A DNA stretch of 64,000 nt from the NCBI GenBank assembly GCA_030144725.1, contig JASKMD010000026.1, forward strand, positions 15,973,448 to 16,037,447, in the 5' to 3' direction. This DNA is from Haematococcus lacustris. Lineage: Eukaryota; Chlorophyta; Chlorophyceae; Chlamydomonadales; Haematococcaceae. Both the position numbers and the translations under genes were made by a program. The notes below the pieces were generated by a model. It had not been told where the DNA came from. It did no database searches and saw only the letters and a list, made by a program, of their open reading frames with translations. Positions 9,901 to 21,875 of this stretch are shown piece after piece (position 1 is the stretch's first letter; each line of letters starts with the position of its first letter).

Positions 9901-10963
9901 CCCCGCCAGGTCCAGGAGCAACAGCCAGGCTGGGCTGCCCCGCTGCTGCAGGTATTCCAGCAGGCCCAGGTGGAACTGCACGCTGTCGCTGATGTCCCTG
10001 CCCAGGATGAAGGCCGATTGAGAGGGGGACACCAGCAGGTCCAAGGGCAGCTGCAGCCGGTCCTCCACTGCCCTGGCCACCAGGCGCACGTCGCAGTTGA
10101 GGAGCGTGATGGGGCGGTAGCCGGCCACCTGGTCCCTCGGCTTGCCAGCCTTGGGCACGAGGGCGATGATGCCGGTCAGGAACTCAGCCAGGGGGGCAGG
10201 GTCAGTGGTGTCTGCCAGGGCCTCTTGCAACATGGCCCGCAGCGGCCGCCCTAGCTCCACCCACAGCCGGTCGTAGACCTCCATGGGCAGCCCATCTAGC
10301 CCCGGGGCCTTGCTGTGCGCGCAGCCCTGCAGAGCCCGGCCCAGCTCCTCCTCTGACAGCATAGGGCTGCCATCGGGGCCCTCGGCAGCCCTAGCCTGGG
10401 TGGGGGTGAGGTGGGAGGTGAGGCTGCCCAGCAGCGTTGCGCGCGCAGCTGTGTCCACCGGCTTGGCTGCGTAGACTCCGGTGGGCCCGGCAGCTGAGTA
10501 GTGCTGCTGGAACGCCCTGCACGCTGCCTTCACCCGGGAGGCAAGCGGGGAGACACTCTGCGTAGAACGCTGGCCGCTCTGCCTGCTGCGCCGGGGCGTA
10601 CACGCACACTAGGGACACCGGCCTGCCTGCGAGCTCCCCGCCTATCCGCAGCACCCGCCCCTGGGCCCCCTCTGCCTGCAGCTGCACCTGGGTGCACACC
10701 TGGAGGATGGTGGAGGGCTTGACCACTACCAGGCAGCCTTGGGAGCTGCCGGTGCCAGGGGTGTGAAACCACTGCCCCCGCCAAGCGGGCTTGGCCCCCG
10801 ATTGGGCTTCTGCCCACTGCCACACGCTCTCCGCCCTATGGCACTCTTGAAGGAAAGCTACCTGCGCCGGGCTGTCAGCGGCCCAGTCAAGCAGGGCCTG
10901 CAGTTTGTGCGGCTGGGCAAGGCCCTGCACGTTGAGGGTGACTGCCAAGAACCTGGCGGCCAC
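6960..10963 (-). pseudogene. ORF2 of U2: intact RT core, deleted endonuclease
   Basis: The N-terminal 144 residues of the endonuclease (10963 downward) run into the 920-bp deletion. This removes the GDFN, LDR and DH catalytic motifs and shifts the frame, giving a 190-residue dead-end product. The RT frame resumes as 471 codons (10533-9118) with DLAGAYD and an intact YADD box at 9556-9567. One base is missing at about 9223, so the thumb region is out of frame. Stops follow at 8516-8518 (TAA for Trp) and 8156-8158 (TAG for Glu). The CCHC finger is still encoded near 7200. RT might be made as a fragment, but not with an endonuclease. Confidence 0.8.
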
Positions 10964-11202
10964 ACCTGGGCGCTGCCTGGCTAGTCCTGGCTTGCCCCCG
11001 CGCGGTCTACGCGCGTGTAGAGGAGAGTGGGTGGGCTGGGAAGGGGAGGCGGACCCGGCAAAGGAGGAGGGCCCGGGGGGGGGGGCGGGGTGGCCTCAAT
11101 GCACGCCAACTTGGCCCCCTGGCGGCGCAGGCGGACCCGAGGCTCACGTGAATAGATGGCCAGCAGGGGCCGCAGGGGCAGAGGACCGAGCTGCTCGACC
11201 TC

Positions 11203-11820
11203 CTACCCAAGCTGAGCTGCCTGCTCGGGCTGCTGCCGCTTAGGCACCCTCAACCTCCCATCCCGGGGCCCTGCTGACTCAACTACAGGGCTGTCACAAG
11301 AGGCCCCCAACGAGGTGGCCAGGCTAGCACAGGGGCTGAGCAGCCCGTAGCGGCGCACGTGTGGGGACCCATGGCCAAGCTGCGCAGCACGCTGCCCGCC
11401 GGCTTGCCACGGCCTTGGCTGAGCCTCTTGCTGGTGCCCTGTACGCTGTGCCTCCCACTCCCCAGAACTGGAACCGGAAGAAGGGATGCCAAACCGGCGC
11501 CGGCGAGGCCCCCCTCTGACTGGCTGGTTAGCTGGCTGCGTGTTGCCTCGCCTCAACCTACACTGAGCCGCCCGCTGCCGCTCCTCCCGCCCAGCCCTCC
11601 TGTCATCCAGGGAGAAGCGCGGAGGGGTTGTCGCGGCGGTGTCAAACCAGCGGGGAGGCTGACTACCCTGCAGCTCACCGGACCCACCCCGCACTGAGCC
11701 GCACCGGCTGCCCAGGCCGGTGGAGGGACCAAGCTCCTGGGCTGGGAGAGGGGCATCCGCACCAGGCCCCGTGACCCCCGTGCGGCAAGGGGCGGTGGGG
11801 GCCGCTGCCTCGGCGTCCAT
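11203..11820 (-). CDS. LINE ORF1 (205 aa), copy U2
   Basis: ATG at 11820, TAG at 11203-11205. Near residue 48 of the 205-aa chain it has a Cys (SRCGSV) where U1, U7, L1, R2 and R3 have Phe. This variant is shared by U2 to U6 and marks the deleted subfamily's 5' end. Confidence 0.6.
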   Translation of the reverse strand: MDAEAAAPTAPCRTGVTGPGADAPLPAQELGPSTGLGSRCGSVRGGSGELQGSQPPRWFDTAATTPPRFSLDDRRAGREERQRAAQCRLRRGNTQPANQPVRGGPRRRRFGIPSSGSSSGEWEAQRTGHQQEAQPRPWQAGGQRAAQLGHGSPHVRRYGLLSPCASLATSLGASCDSPVVESAGPRDGRLRVPKRQQPEQAAQLG

Positions 11821-11931
11821 GGGGTCAAGAGAGGGAGAGCTGGCGGAAGGTTCCCCTCCCACCCCCCTTTTTAAATCAAGCAGGAGCATTACAAGAGAGA
11901 GTGAGACTAAAGATACGAAAAAAAGAGAAGA

Positions 11932-14900
11932 CTACAAAGGACATGGTTCCCCCATACGCGATCCCCAAACACCCCACCCAAAGGGCTGGCTGTCAGGGGG
12001 CTGGAAGGGGGGGGCCTCGCCGCGGGTGGGGCGCCCACTGAGGAGCAGCATGGCGTCGCCTGAGGGAGGGCGGGTGCCTGTGAGGCGGCCGTACACGTCC
12101 AGCACCCACTCCCAGGCTGGGACCACGGCGGGGCAGGTCAGGAAGGCGTGGGTGAGGGTCTCCAGGTGCCCCGGCTGGCAGAAGCGGCAGGCGGACGAGC
12201 CCGTGGCAGCCGTACCCTTGAGGATGTGGCCCCACAAAGCCCCGACCATGAGGCTGGCGTGAAGCACCCGCCAGGCCACGATGACGTGCTCCCGACGGAG
12301 GATGGGGTCTAGAAGCTTCTTCCACACCTGCGCACACGGTTGGCCCGCCTGAACACCAACAGCCAGCTGGTCCACGGTGTCGGCCCGGGAAGCGGGCTGA
12401 GCAAGTGGCTGCCTGCCCCCACGCCGCTGCTGGGCCTCCAGCTGCCGCTCAGCCTGCTGGGCCGCCCTCATTTGCGGAGAGGGCCGCTGGTGCGCCCTGG
12501 CGGAGGTGTCCAGCCAGCGAGGCGGTTGGCTGCCCTGCACCTCCTCGGGGAGCCGCTCCTCCACATCCCTGCCCTGCTGCTCCCGCTCCCCCGCTGCCCC
12601 CTGGCCTGCCACCTGCTGCACGCTGGCCTCCCACTTGAGCTCCAGCTCCCTCAGGACCCCATCAGCCACCGCTGCCACCTCCGGTTCGCCCGCTGCCCGG
12701 GGGGGGCGCACACCCCACAGCGCAGGCCACAGGCCCCCACTGGGTGGGTAGAGGGGGTCGGCACTGACGCGCCGGAGCTGGTGGAGGCGCACCCTGGCAT
12801 GCTTGACCGAGAAGTCCAGCAGGGTGGTGGTGCCCATGCCCCACACCTGAGGGTCCAGCTGCAGGTGAGCCCATGGGCCCATGAGCCACTCCTCCTTAGG
12901 CCAGGTGCCAGGCCCCTCGTCAGCTGGGTCGGCAGCCTGCCCTCCCGCCCCGCCCCCTGCGCCCCTACGCCCTCCACCTCCTCCACGCCCTCGCCCCCTG
13001 CCCCCGCCCCGCCCCCTTGCCCGCCCCCCCCCCTGCCAATTGCCCTGGCTCTTCCTTGCTCCTGCCCTTGAGCCTGCTCCTGCGCCACATGATGCTGGGC
13101 GGGTAAAGGGCGGAGGTGGGTGGCTCGCTACTCCGGCATCAGCCTGTAGCTGGGCTTGTTGAGCCGGGCCACCGCAGCTGGCTCCCAGGCCGCCCCTCCC
13201 TCCGCCCGAAAAGCCCCGATGGGCCCCTGCCCTGTGGGGTCTAGGGTATAGAGGCGGCCGTTGGGGCCCACCCAGTGGGAGGGCTGGAGCAGGGGGGTGC
13301 GCCGCATCACAAACCCCACCCCTGGCCCAACCCTCCGGCACTCCCACTCCGGCTGAGGAGGCTGCAGGCGGTCCACCATGCCCTGCCAGGGCTCGGGGAG
13401 GCAAGCCCTGACCAGGTCGGCAGCCCAGCGGGCCTCCCCCTCCGGCTGGGGGTTGTGGAGGGCCTCCCTCACGTGGCGGACGTGGGTCCAACCCTGCTCA
13501 GCTGCTGCCTCCCTAGCTGCTGGGTCCATGCGGACTTGCGCGTTGTACCACAGCGGCTCTGCCAGCACCGAGAAGAAGGACTGGCTAGCGGGGGGCACCG
13601 CACGGAACAGCTTGAGCTCAGCCAGGGCCGCCACGTGAGCTTGCAGCCGCGGGCTGATGCCTCGCGAGGGGGGGGCGGTGGGGTCGGTGATGACCCACGT
13701 GCTGAGGCCGTGGGAGGGGTCTGCCAGCAGGCTGTGGGTCAGAGGCTGCCAGGGTCGAACCCTGGGCGACCAGAGCTGGGCCAGCATCTTCGCCAGCATG
13801 GCCGTGCTGGTGACCCCCAGGTCGGGAAGCCCCACCCCTCCCTCCCCCCGGGGCAACACGCAGATGGCCTTGCTAGGGTAGAGGCGGCTGCTGTTGGGGC
13901 TGCGCTCCTGGGGCAGATCTGAGGCTGCCACAAAGCGGTTGACAGCCAAGGCCATGGCTTGCGCCAGAGGAGCGGAGGGTTGCACGAAGGCCATTAGGTA
14001 GATGGACTTGGAGGCCAGGCACTGCTGTGCCACCTGCACCCGCCCCAGGAGGTTGAGGCCTTGGGGCCGCCAAGGGAGGGAGGCTGCCATCATGGCCGCC
14101 GCCGCCCCACCGAAGGCGGCCTCGCTGGTGGCAGCATAGGAGGCCGCCCCAAGAGGGACCCCCAGGTGGCGCACTGGCACCCCCGCTCGGACAGCTGGAT
14201 GACCACCTCCGGCTCCTGCTCCCCACCTTGCTCCCGCCCGCCCTGCTGCTGCCCTAGCCCGCCACCTTCCCCCAGCCCACCCCCTAGCCCCTGCTCGCCC
14301 ACCTGCCCCTGCCCGCCCCCTTCCCCCCAGTCACCCCCCCTTCCTCCCCTCCCCGCCCCCTCTTGGCCCGAGCCCTCCTGGTTACCCAGCCAGGGCTCTG
14401 GCTGGGCGCACGGCATGGCTGAGCTCTTGCTCACACTCAGCGCAGGGCCCCCAGCGGCGCGGAACAGGTGCAGGGCCTCCACTACCACCTTCCCGTCTCT
14501 GACCCGATCGAGCACCACGATGGTGTGGTCGCCCGCATTCTCCTTGGAGGGGAGCGCGGGGGTCAGGGCGGCCCTGTGCATGGCCAGAGGGCTGGAGGGG
14601 ATGGTGGGGGTGCTGATGCGGCCTGCCAGCTGGAGCGAGCTGAGGTAGCTGACCAGCGGCTGGAGCACGATGCACCAGTAGAGCGGGGGGGCCCCGCTGC
14701 CCTGCAGCAGCCCCGACGCAAGGGGGAAGCTGTCGGTGAGGTGGCCGTTGACCAGCACCTGGCTCGTGGCCCCCCGGTGCAGCAGCTGAGCCCAGCGCAC
14801 ATGCCCCTCCCGGCAGAACCCCATGGCCTCCATTGTGTCATGGAGCAAGCCCCAGGACACGTTGTCATGGGGCCCCGCCAGGTCCAGCAACAACAGCCAG

Positions 14901-15935
14901 GCTGGGCTGCCCCGCTGCTGCAAGTACTCCTGCAGGCCCAGGTGGAACTGCACGCTGTCGCTGATGTCCCTGCCCAGGATGAAGGCCGATTGAGAGGGGG
15001 ACACCAGCAGGTCCAAGGGCAGCTGCAGCCGGTCCTCCACTGCCCTGGCCACCAGGCGCACGTCGCAGTTGAGGAGCGTGATGGGGCGGTAGCCGGCCAC
15101 CTGGTCCCTCGGCTTGCCAGCCTTGGGCACGAGGGCGATGATGCCGGTCAGGAACTCAGCCAGGGGGGCAGGGTCAGTGGTGTCTGCCAGGGCCTCTTGC
15201 AACATGGCCCGCAGCGGCCGCCCTAGCTCCACCCACAGCCGGTCGTAGACCTCCATGGGCAGCCCATCTAGCCCCGGGGCCTTGCTGTGCGCGCAGCCCT
15301 GCAGAGCCCGGCCCAGCTCCTCCTCTGACAGCATAGGGCTGCCATCGGGGCCCTCGGCAGCCCTAGCCTGGGTGGGGGTGAGGTGGGAGGTGAGGCTGCC
15401 CAGCAGCGTTGCGCGCGCAGCTGTGTCCACCGGCTTGGCTGCGTAGACTCCGGTGGGCCCGGCAGCTGAGTAGTGCTGCTGGAACGCCCTGCACGCTGCC
15501 TTCACCCGGGAGGCAAGCGGGGAGACACTCTGCGTAGAACGCTGGCCGCTCTGCCTGCTGCGCCGGGGCGTACACGCACACTAGGGACACCGGCCTGCCT
15601 GCGAGCTCCCCGCCTACCCGCAGCACCCGCCCCTGGGCCCCCTCTGCCTGCAGCTGCACCTGGGTGCACACCTGGAGGATGGTGGAGGGCTTGACCACTA
15701 CCAGGCAGCCTTGGGAGCTGCCGGTGCCAGGGGTGTGAAACCACTGCCCCCGCCAAGCGGGCTTGGCCCCCGATTGGGCTTCTGCCCACTGCCACACGCT
15801 CTCCGCCCTATGGCACTCTTGAAGGAAAGCTACCTGCGCCGGGCTGTCAGCGGCCCAGTCAAGCAGGGCCTGCAGTTTGTGCGGCTGGGCAAGGCCCTGC
15901 ACGTTGAGGGTGACTGCCAAGAACCTGGCGGCCAC
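11932..15935 (-). pseudogene. ORF2 of U3 (deleted APE, dead RT)
   Basis: The 920-bp deletion joint is at about 15507-15512. The RT part (15505-14090, 471 codons) has PHD in motif A and NAGD at 14528-14539. The one-base loss at about 14195 shifts the frame. The thumb/connection part reads on as 350 codons (14180-13128) because this copy lacks the TAA of its neighbours, then stops at the shared TAG (13128-13130). The CCHC block follows in another frame (ending 11932) after a length change in a G-run near 13021-13030. Confidence 0.8.
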
Positions 15936-16174
15936 ACCTGGGCGCTGCCTGGCTAGTCCTGGCTTGCCCCCGCGCGGTCTACGCGCGTGTAGAGGAGAGT
16001 GGGTGGGCTGGGAAGGGGAGGCGGACCCGGCAAAGGAGGAGGGCCCGGGGGGGGGGGCGGGGTGGCCTCAATGCACGCCAACTTGGCCCCCTGGCGGCGC
16101 AGGCGGACCCGAGGCTCACGTGAATAGATGGCCAGCAGGGGCCGCAGGGGCAGAGGACCGAGCTGCTCGACCTC

Positions 16175-16792
16175 CTACCCAAGCTGAGCTGCCTGCTCGG
16201 GCTGCTGCCGCTTAGGCACCCTCAACCTCCCATCCCGGGGCCCTGCTGACTCAACTACAGGGCTGTCACAAGAGGCCCCCAACGAGGTGGCCAGGCTAGC
16301 ACAGGGGCTGAGCAGCCCGTAGCGGCGCACGTGTGGGGACCCATGGCCAAGCTGCGCAGCACGCTGCCCGCCGGCTTGCCACGGCCTTGGCTGAGCCTCT
16401 TGCTGGTGCCCTGTACGCTGTGCCTCCCACTCCCCAGAACTGGAACCGGAAGAAGGGATGCCAAACCGGCGCCGGCGAGGCCCCCCTCTGACTGGCTGGT
16501 TAGCTGGCTGCGTGTTGCCTCGCCTCAACCTACACTGAGCCGCCCGCTGCCGCTCCTCCCGCCCAGCCCTCCTGTCATCCAGGGAGAAGCGCGGAGGGGT
16601 TGTCGCGGCGGTGTCAAACCAGCGGGGAGGCTGACTACCCTGCAGCTCACCGGACCCACCCCGCACTGAGCCGCACCGGCTGCCCAGGCCGGTGGAGGGA
16701 CCAAGCTCCTGGGCTGGGAGAGGGGCATCCGCACCAGGCCCCGTGACCCCCGTGCGGCAAGGGGCGGTGGGGGCCGCTGCCTCGGCGTCCAT
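16175..16792 (-). CDS. LINE ORF1 (205 aa), copy U3
   Basis: ATG at 16792, TAG at 16175-16177. Its predicted product is the same as that of U2, including the Cys variant. Confidence 0.6.
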   Translation of the reverse strand: MDAEAAAPTAPCRTGVTGPGADAPLPAQELGPSTGLGSRCGSVRGGSGELQGSQPPRWFDTAATTPPRFSLDDRRAGREERQRAAQCRLRRGNTQPANQPVRGGPRRRRFGIPSSGSSSGEWEAQRTGHQQEAQPRPWQAGGQRAAQLGHGSPHVRRYGLLSPCASLATSLGASCDSPVVESAGPRDGRLRVPKRQQPEQAAQLG

Positions 16793-16903
16793 GGGGTCAA
16801 GAGAGGGAGAGCTGGCGGAAGGTTCCCCTCCCACCCCCCTTTTTAAATCAAGCAGGAGCATTACAAGAGAGAGTGAGACTAAAGATACGAAGAAAAGAGA
16901 AGA

Positions 16904-19900
16904 CTACAAAGGACATGGTTCCCCCATACGCGATCCCCAAACACCCCACCCAAAGGGCTGGCTGTCAGGGGGCTGGAAGGGGGGGGCCTCGCCGCGGGTG
17001 GGGCGCCCACTGAGGAGCAGCATGGCGTCGCCTGAGGGAGGGCGGGTGCCTGTGAGGCGGCCGTACACGTCCAGCACCCACTCCCAGGCTGGGACCACGG
17101 CGGGGCAGGTCAGGAAGGCGTGGGTGAGGGTCTCCAGGTGCCCCGGCTGGCAGAAGCGGCAGGCGGACGAGCCCGTGGCAGCCGTACCCTTGAGGATGTG
17201 GCCCCACAAAGCCCCGACCATGAGGCTGGCGTGAAGCACCCGCCAGGCCACGATGACGTGCTCCCGACGGAGGATGGGGTCTAGAAGCTTCTTCCACACC
17301 TGCGCACACGGTTGGCCCGCCTGAACACCAACAGCCAGCTGGTCCACGGTGTCGGCCCGGGGAGCGGGCTGAGCAAGTGGCTGCCTGCCCCCACGCCGCT
17401 GCTGGGCCTCCAGCTGCCGCTCAGCCTGCTGGGCCGCCCTCATTTGCGGAGAGGGCCGCTGGTGCGCCCTGGCGGAGGTGTCCAGCCAGCGAGGCGGTTG
17501 GCTGCCCTGCACCTCCTCGGGGAGCCGCTCCTCCACATCCCTGCCCTGCTGCTCCCGCTCCCCCGCTGCCCCCTGGCCTGCCACCTGCTGCACGCTGGCC
17601 TCCCACTTGAGCTCCAGCTCCCTCAGGACCCCATCAGCCACCGCTGCCACCTCCGGTTCGCCCGCTGCCCGGGGGGGGCGCACACCCCACAGCGCAGGCC
17701 ACAGGCCCCCACTGGGTGGGTAGAGGGGGTCGGCACTGACGCGCCGGAGCTGGTGGAGGCGCACCCTGGCATGCTTGACCGAGAAGTCCAGCAGGGTGGT
17801 GGTGCCCATGCCCCACACCTGAGGGTCCAGCTGCAGGTGAGCCCATGGGCCCATGAGCCACTCCTCCTTAGGCCAGGTGCCAGGCCCCTCGTCAGCTGGG
17901 TCGGCAGCCTGCCCTCCCGCCCCGCCCCCTGCGCCCCTACGCCCTCCACCTCCTCCACGCCCTCGCCCCCTGCCCCCGCCCCGCCCCCTTGCCCGCCCCC
18001 CCCCCTGCCAATTGCCCTGGCTCTTCCTTGCTCCTGCCCTTGAGCCTGCTCCTGCGCCACATGATGCTGGGCGGGTAAAGGGCGGAGGTGGGTGGCTCGC
18101 TACTCCGGCATCAGCCTGTAGCTGGGCTTGTTGAGCCGGGCCACCGCAGCTGGCTCCCAGGCCGCCCCTCCCTCCGCCCGAAAAGCCCCGATGGGCCCCT
18201 GCCCTGTGGGGTCTAGGGTATAGAGGCGGCCGTTGGGGCCCACCCAGTGGGAGGGCTGGAGCAGGGGGGTGCGCCGCATCACAAACCCCACCCCTGGCCC
18301 AACCCTCCGGCACTCCCACTCCGGCTGAGGAGGCTGCAGGCGGTCCACCATGCCCTGCCAGGGCTCGGGGAGGCAAGCCCTGACCAGGTCGGCAGCCCAG
18401 CGGGCCTCCCCCTCCGGCTGGGGGTTGTGGAGGGCCTCCCTCACGTGGCGGACGTGGGTTTAACCCTGCTCAGCTGCTGCCTCCCTAGCTGCTGGGTCCA
18501 TGCGGACTTGCGCGTTGTACCACAGCGGCTCTGCCAGCACCGAGAAGAAGGACTGGCTAGCGGGGGGCACCGCACGGAACAGCTTGAGCTCAGCCAGGGC
18601 CGCCACGTGAGCTTGCAGCCGCGGGCTGATGCCTCGCGAGGGGGGGGCGGTGGGGTCGGTGATGACCCACGTGCTGAGGCCGTGGGAGGGGTCTGCCAGC
18701 AGGCTGTGGGTCAGAGGCTGCCAGGGTCGAACCCTGGGCGACCAGAGCTGGGCCAGCATCTTCGCCAGCATGGCCGTGCTGGTGACCCCCAGGTCGGGAA
18801 GCCCCACCCCTCCCTCCCCCCGGGGCAACACGCAGATGGCCTTGCTAGGGTAGAGGCGGCTGCTGTTGGGGCTGCGCTCCTGGGGCAGATCTGAGGCTGC
18901 CACAAAGCGGTTGACAGCCAAGGCCATGGCTTGCGCCAGAGGAGCGGAGGGTTGCACGAAGGCCATTAGGTAGATGGACTTGGAGGCCAGGCACTGCTGT
19001 GCCACCTGCACCCGCCCCAGGAGGTTGAGGCCTTGGGGCCGCCAAGGGAGGGAGGCTGCCATCATGGCCGCCGCCGCCCCACCGAAGGCGGCCTCGCTGG
19101 TGGCAGCATAGGAGGCCGCCCCAAGAGGGACCCCCAGGTGGCGCACTGGCACCCCCGCTCGGACAGCTGGATGACCACCTCCGGCTCCTGCTCCCCACCT
19201 TGCTCCCGCCCGCCCTGCTGCTGCCCTAGCCCGCCACCTTCCCCCAGCCCACCCCCTAGCCCCTGCTCGCCCACCTGCCCCTGCCCGCCCCCTTCCCCCC
19301 AGTCACCCCCCCTTCCTCCCCTCCCCGCCCCCTCTTGGCCCGAGCCCTCCTGGTTACCCAGCCAGGGCTCTGGCTGGGCGCACGGCATGGCTGAGCTCTT
19401 GCTCACACTCAGCGCAGGGCCCCCAGCGGCGCGGAACAGGTGCAGGGCCTCCACTACCACCTTCCCGTCTCTGACCCGATCGAGCACCACGATGGTGTGG
19501 TCGCCCGCATTCTCCTTGGAGGGGAGCGCGGGGGTCAGGGCGGCCCTGTGCATGGCCAGAGGGCTGGAGGGGATGGTGGGGGTGCTGATGCGGCCTGCCA
19601 GCTGGAGCGAGCTGAGGTAGCTGACCAGCGGCTGGAGCACGATGCACCAGTAGAGCGGGGGGGCCCCGCTGCCCTGCAGCAGCCCCGACGCAAGGGGGAA
19701 GCTGTCGGTGAGGTGGCCGTTGACCAGCACCTGGCTCGTGGCCCCCCGGTGCAGCAGCTGAGCCCAGCGCACATGCCCCTCCCGGCAGAACCCCATGGCC
19801 TCCATTGTGTCATGGAGCAAGCCCCAGGACACGTTGTCATGGGGCCCCGCCAGGTCCAGCAACAACAGCCAGGCTGGGCTGCCCCGCTGCTGCAAGTACT

Positions 19901-20907
19901 CCTGCAGGCCCAGGTGGAACTGCACGCTGTCGCTGATGTCCCTGCCCAGGATGAAGGCCGATTGAGAGGGGGACACCAGCAGGTCCAAGGGCAGCTGCAG
20001 CCGGTCCTCCACTGCCCTGGCCACCAGGCGCACGTCGCAGTTGAGGAGCGTGATGGGGCGGTAGCCGGCCACCTGGTCCCTCGGCTTGCCAGCCTTGGGC
20101 ACGAGGGCGATGATGCCGGTCAGGAACTCAGCCAGGGGGGCAGGGTCAGTGGTGTCTGCCAGGGCCTCTTGCAACATGGCCCGCAGCGGCCGCCCTAGCT
20201 CCACCCACAGCCGGTCGTAGACCTCCATGGGCAGCCCATCTAGCCCCGGGGCCTTGCTGTGCGCGCAGCCCTGCAGAGCCCGGCCCAGCTCCTCCTCTGA
20301 CAGCATAGGGCTGCCATCGGGGCCCTCGGCAGCCCTAGCCTGGGTGGGGGTGAGGTGGGAGGTGAGGCTGCCCAGCAGCGTTGCGCGCGCAGCTGTGTCC
20401 ACCGGCTTGGCTGCGTAGACTCCGGTGGGCCCGGCAGCTGAGTAGTGCTGCTGGAACGCCCTGCACGCTGCCTTCACCCGGGAGGCAAGCGGGGAGACAC
20501 TCTGCGTAGAACGCTGGCCGCTCTGCCTGCTGCGCCGGGGCGTACACGCACACTAGGGACACCGGCCTGCCTGCGAGCTCCCCGCCTATCCGCAGCACCC
20601 GCCCCTGGGCCCCCTCTGCCTGCAGCTGCACCTGGGTGCACACCTGGAGGATGGTGGAGGGCTTGACCACTACCAGGCAGCCTTGGGAGCTGCCGGTGCC
20701 AGGGGTGTGAAACCACTGCCCCCGCCAAGCGGGCTTGGCCCCCGATTGGGCTTCTGCCCACTGCCACACGCTCTCCGCCCTATGGCACTCTTGAAGGAAA
20801 GCTACCTGCGCCGGGCTGTCAGCGGCCCAGTCAAGCAGGGCCTGCAGTTTGTGCGGCTGGGCAAGGCCCTGCACGTTGAGGGTGACTGCCAAGAACCTGG
20901 CGGCCAC
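16904..20907 (-). pseudogene. ORF2 of U4 (deleted APE, dead RT)
   Basis: It carries the deletion joint at about 20479-20484, PHD/NAGD in the RT core (NAGD at 19500-19511), the one-base loss at about 19167, TAA at 18460-18462 and TAG at 18100-18102. The longest remaining pieces are 190, 471 and 230 codons for APE start, RT and thumb, and a 490-codon frame (18376-16904) that ends with the CCHC finger. Confidence 0.8.
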
Positions 20908-21146
20908 ACCTGGGCGCTGCCTGGCTAGTCCTGGCTTGCCCCCGCGCGGTCTACGCGCGTGTAGAGGAGAGTGGGTGGGCTGGGAAGGGGAGGCGGACCC
21001 GGCAAAGGAGGAGGGCCCGGGGGGGGGGGCGGGGTGGCCTCAATGCACGCCAACTTGGCCCCCTGGCGGCGCAGGCGGACCCGAGGCTCACGTGAATAGA
21101 TGGCCAGCAGGGGCCGCAGGGGCAGAGGACCGAGCTGCTCGACCTC

Positions 21147-21764
21147 CTACCCAAGCTGAGCTGCCTGCTCGGGCTGCTGCCGCTTAGGCACCCTCAACCT
21201 CCCATCCCGGGGCCCTGCTGACTCAACTACAGGGCTGTCACAAGAGGCCCCCAACGAGGTGGCCAGGCTAGCACAGGGGCTGAGCAGCCCGTAGCGGCGC
21301 ACGTGTGGGGACCCATGGCCAAGCTGCGCAGCACGCTGCCCGCCGGCTTGCCACGGCCTTGGCTGAGCCTCTTGCTGGTGCCCTGTACGCTGTGCCTCCC
21401 ACTCCCCAGAACTGGAACCGGAAGAAGGGATGCCAAACCGGCGCCGGCGAGGCCCCCCTCTGACTGGCTGGTTAGCTGGCTGCGTGTTGCCTCGCCTCAA
21501 CCTACACTGAGCCGCCCGCTGCCGCTCCTCCCGCCCAGCCCTCCTGTCATCCAGGGAGAAGCGCGGAGGGGTTGTCGCGGCGGTGTCAAACCAGCGGGGA
21601 GGCTGACTACCCTGCAGCTCACCGGACCCACCCCGCACTGAGCCGCACCGGCTGCCCAGGCCGGTGGAGGGACCAAGCTCCTGGGCTGGGAGAGGGGCAT
21701 CCGCACCAGGCCCCGTGACCCCCGTGCGGCAAGGGGCGGTGGGGGCCGCTGCCTCGGCGTCCAT
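21147..21764 (-). CDS. LINE ORF1 (205 aa), copy U4
   Basis: ATG at 21764, TAG at 21147-21149, with the Cys variant of the deleted subfamily. The 5' joint here is A6G5, not A5G6, which changes only the leader. Confidence 0.6.
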   Translation of the reverse strand: MDAEAAAPTAPCRTGVTGPGADAPLPAQELGPSTGLGSRCGSVRGGSGELQGSQPPRWFDTAATTPPRFSLDDRRAGREERQRAAQCRLRRGNTQPANQPVRGGPRRRRFGIPSSGSSSGEWEAQRTGHQQEAQPRPWQAGGQRAAQLGHGSPHVRRYGLLSPCASLATSLGASCDSPVVESAGPRDGRLRVPKRQQPEQAAQLG

Positions 21765-21875
21765 GGGGTCAAGAGAGGGAGAGCTGGCGGAAGGTTCCCC
21801 TCCCACCCCCTTTTTTAAATCAAGCAGGAGCATTACAAGAGAGAGTGAGACTAAAGATACGAAGAAAAGAGAAGA

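Larger units (their letters stand above)
6895..11867 (-). mobile_element. LINE derivative U2 (4,973 bp)
   Basis: The TGTAA signal is at 6917-6921 (minus) and the A6 tail at 6895-6900. It starts with six G at 11862-11867. The 920-bp deletion joint lies at about 10535-10540. It is the only array unit that keeps AYD in motif A and YADD in motif C, and its Gly-rich linker and C-terminal half match U8. It looks like a recombinant between a YADD-type element and the deleted type. Confidence 0.9.
11868..16839 (-). mobile_element. LINE derivative U3 (4,972 bp)
   Basis: TGTAA at 11889-11893 (minus), A5 tail at 11868-11872, 5' G-run at 16834-16839. It differs from U4-U6 mainly by keeping Trp at about 13487-13489, where they have TAA, so its post-RT frame is longer. 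Confidence 0.92.
16840..21810 (-). mobile_element. LINE derivative U4 (4,971 bp)
   Basis: TGTAA at 16861-16865 (minus), A5 tail at 16840-16844, five-G start at 21806-21810. It is nearly identical to U3 except for the TAA at 18460-18462. Confidence 0.92.
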
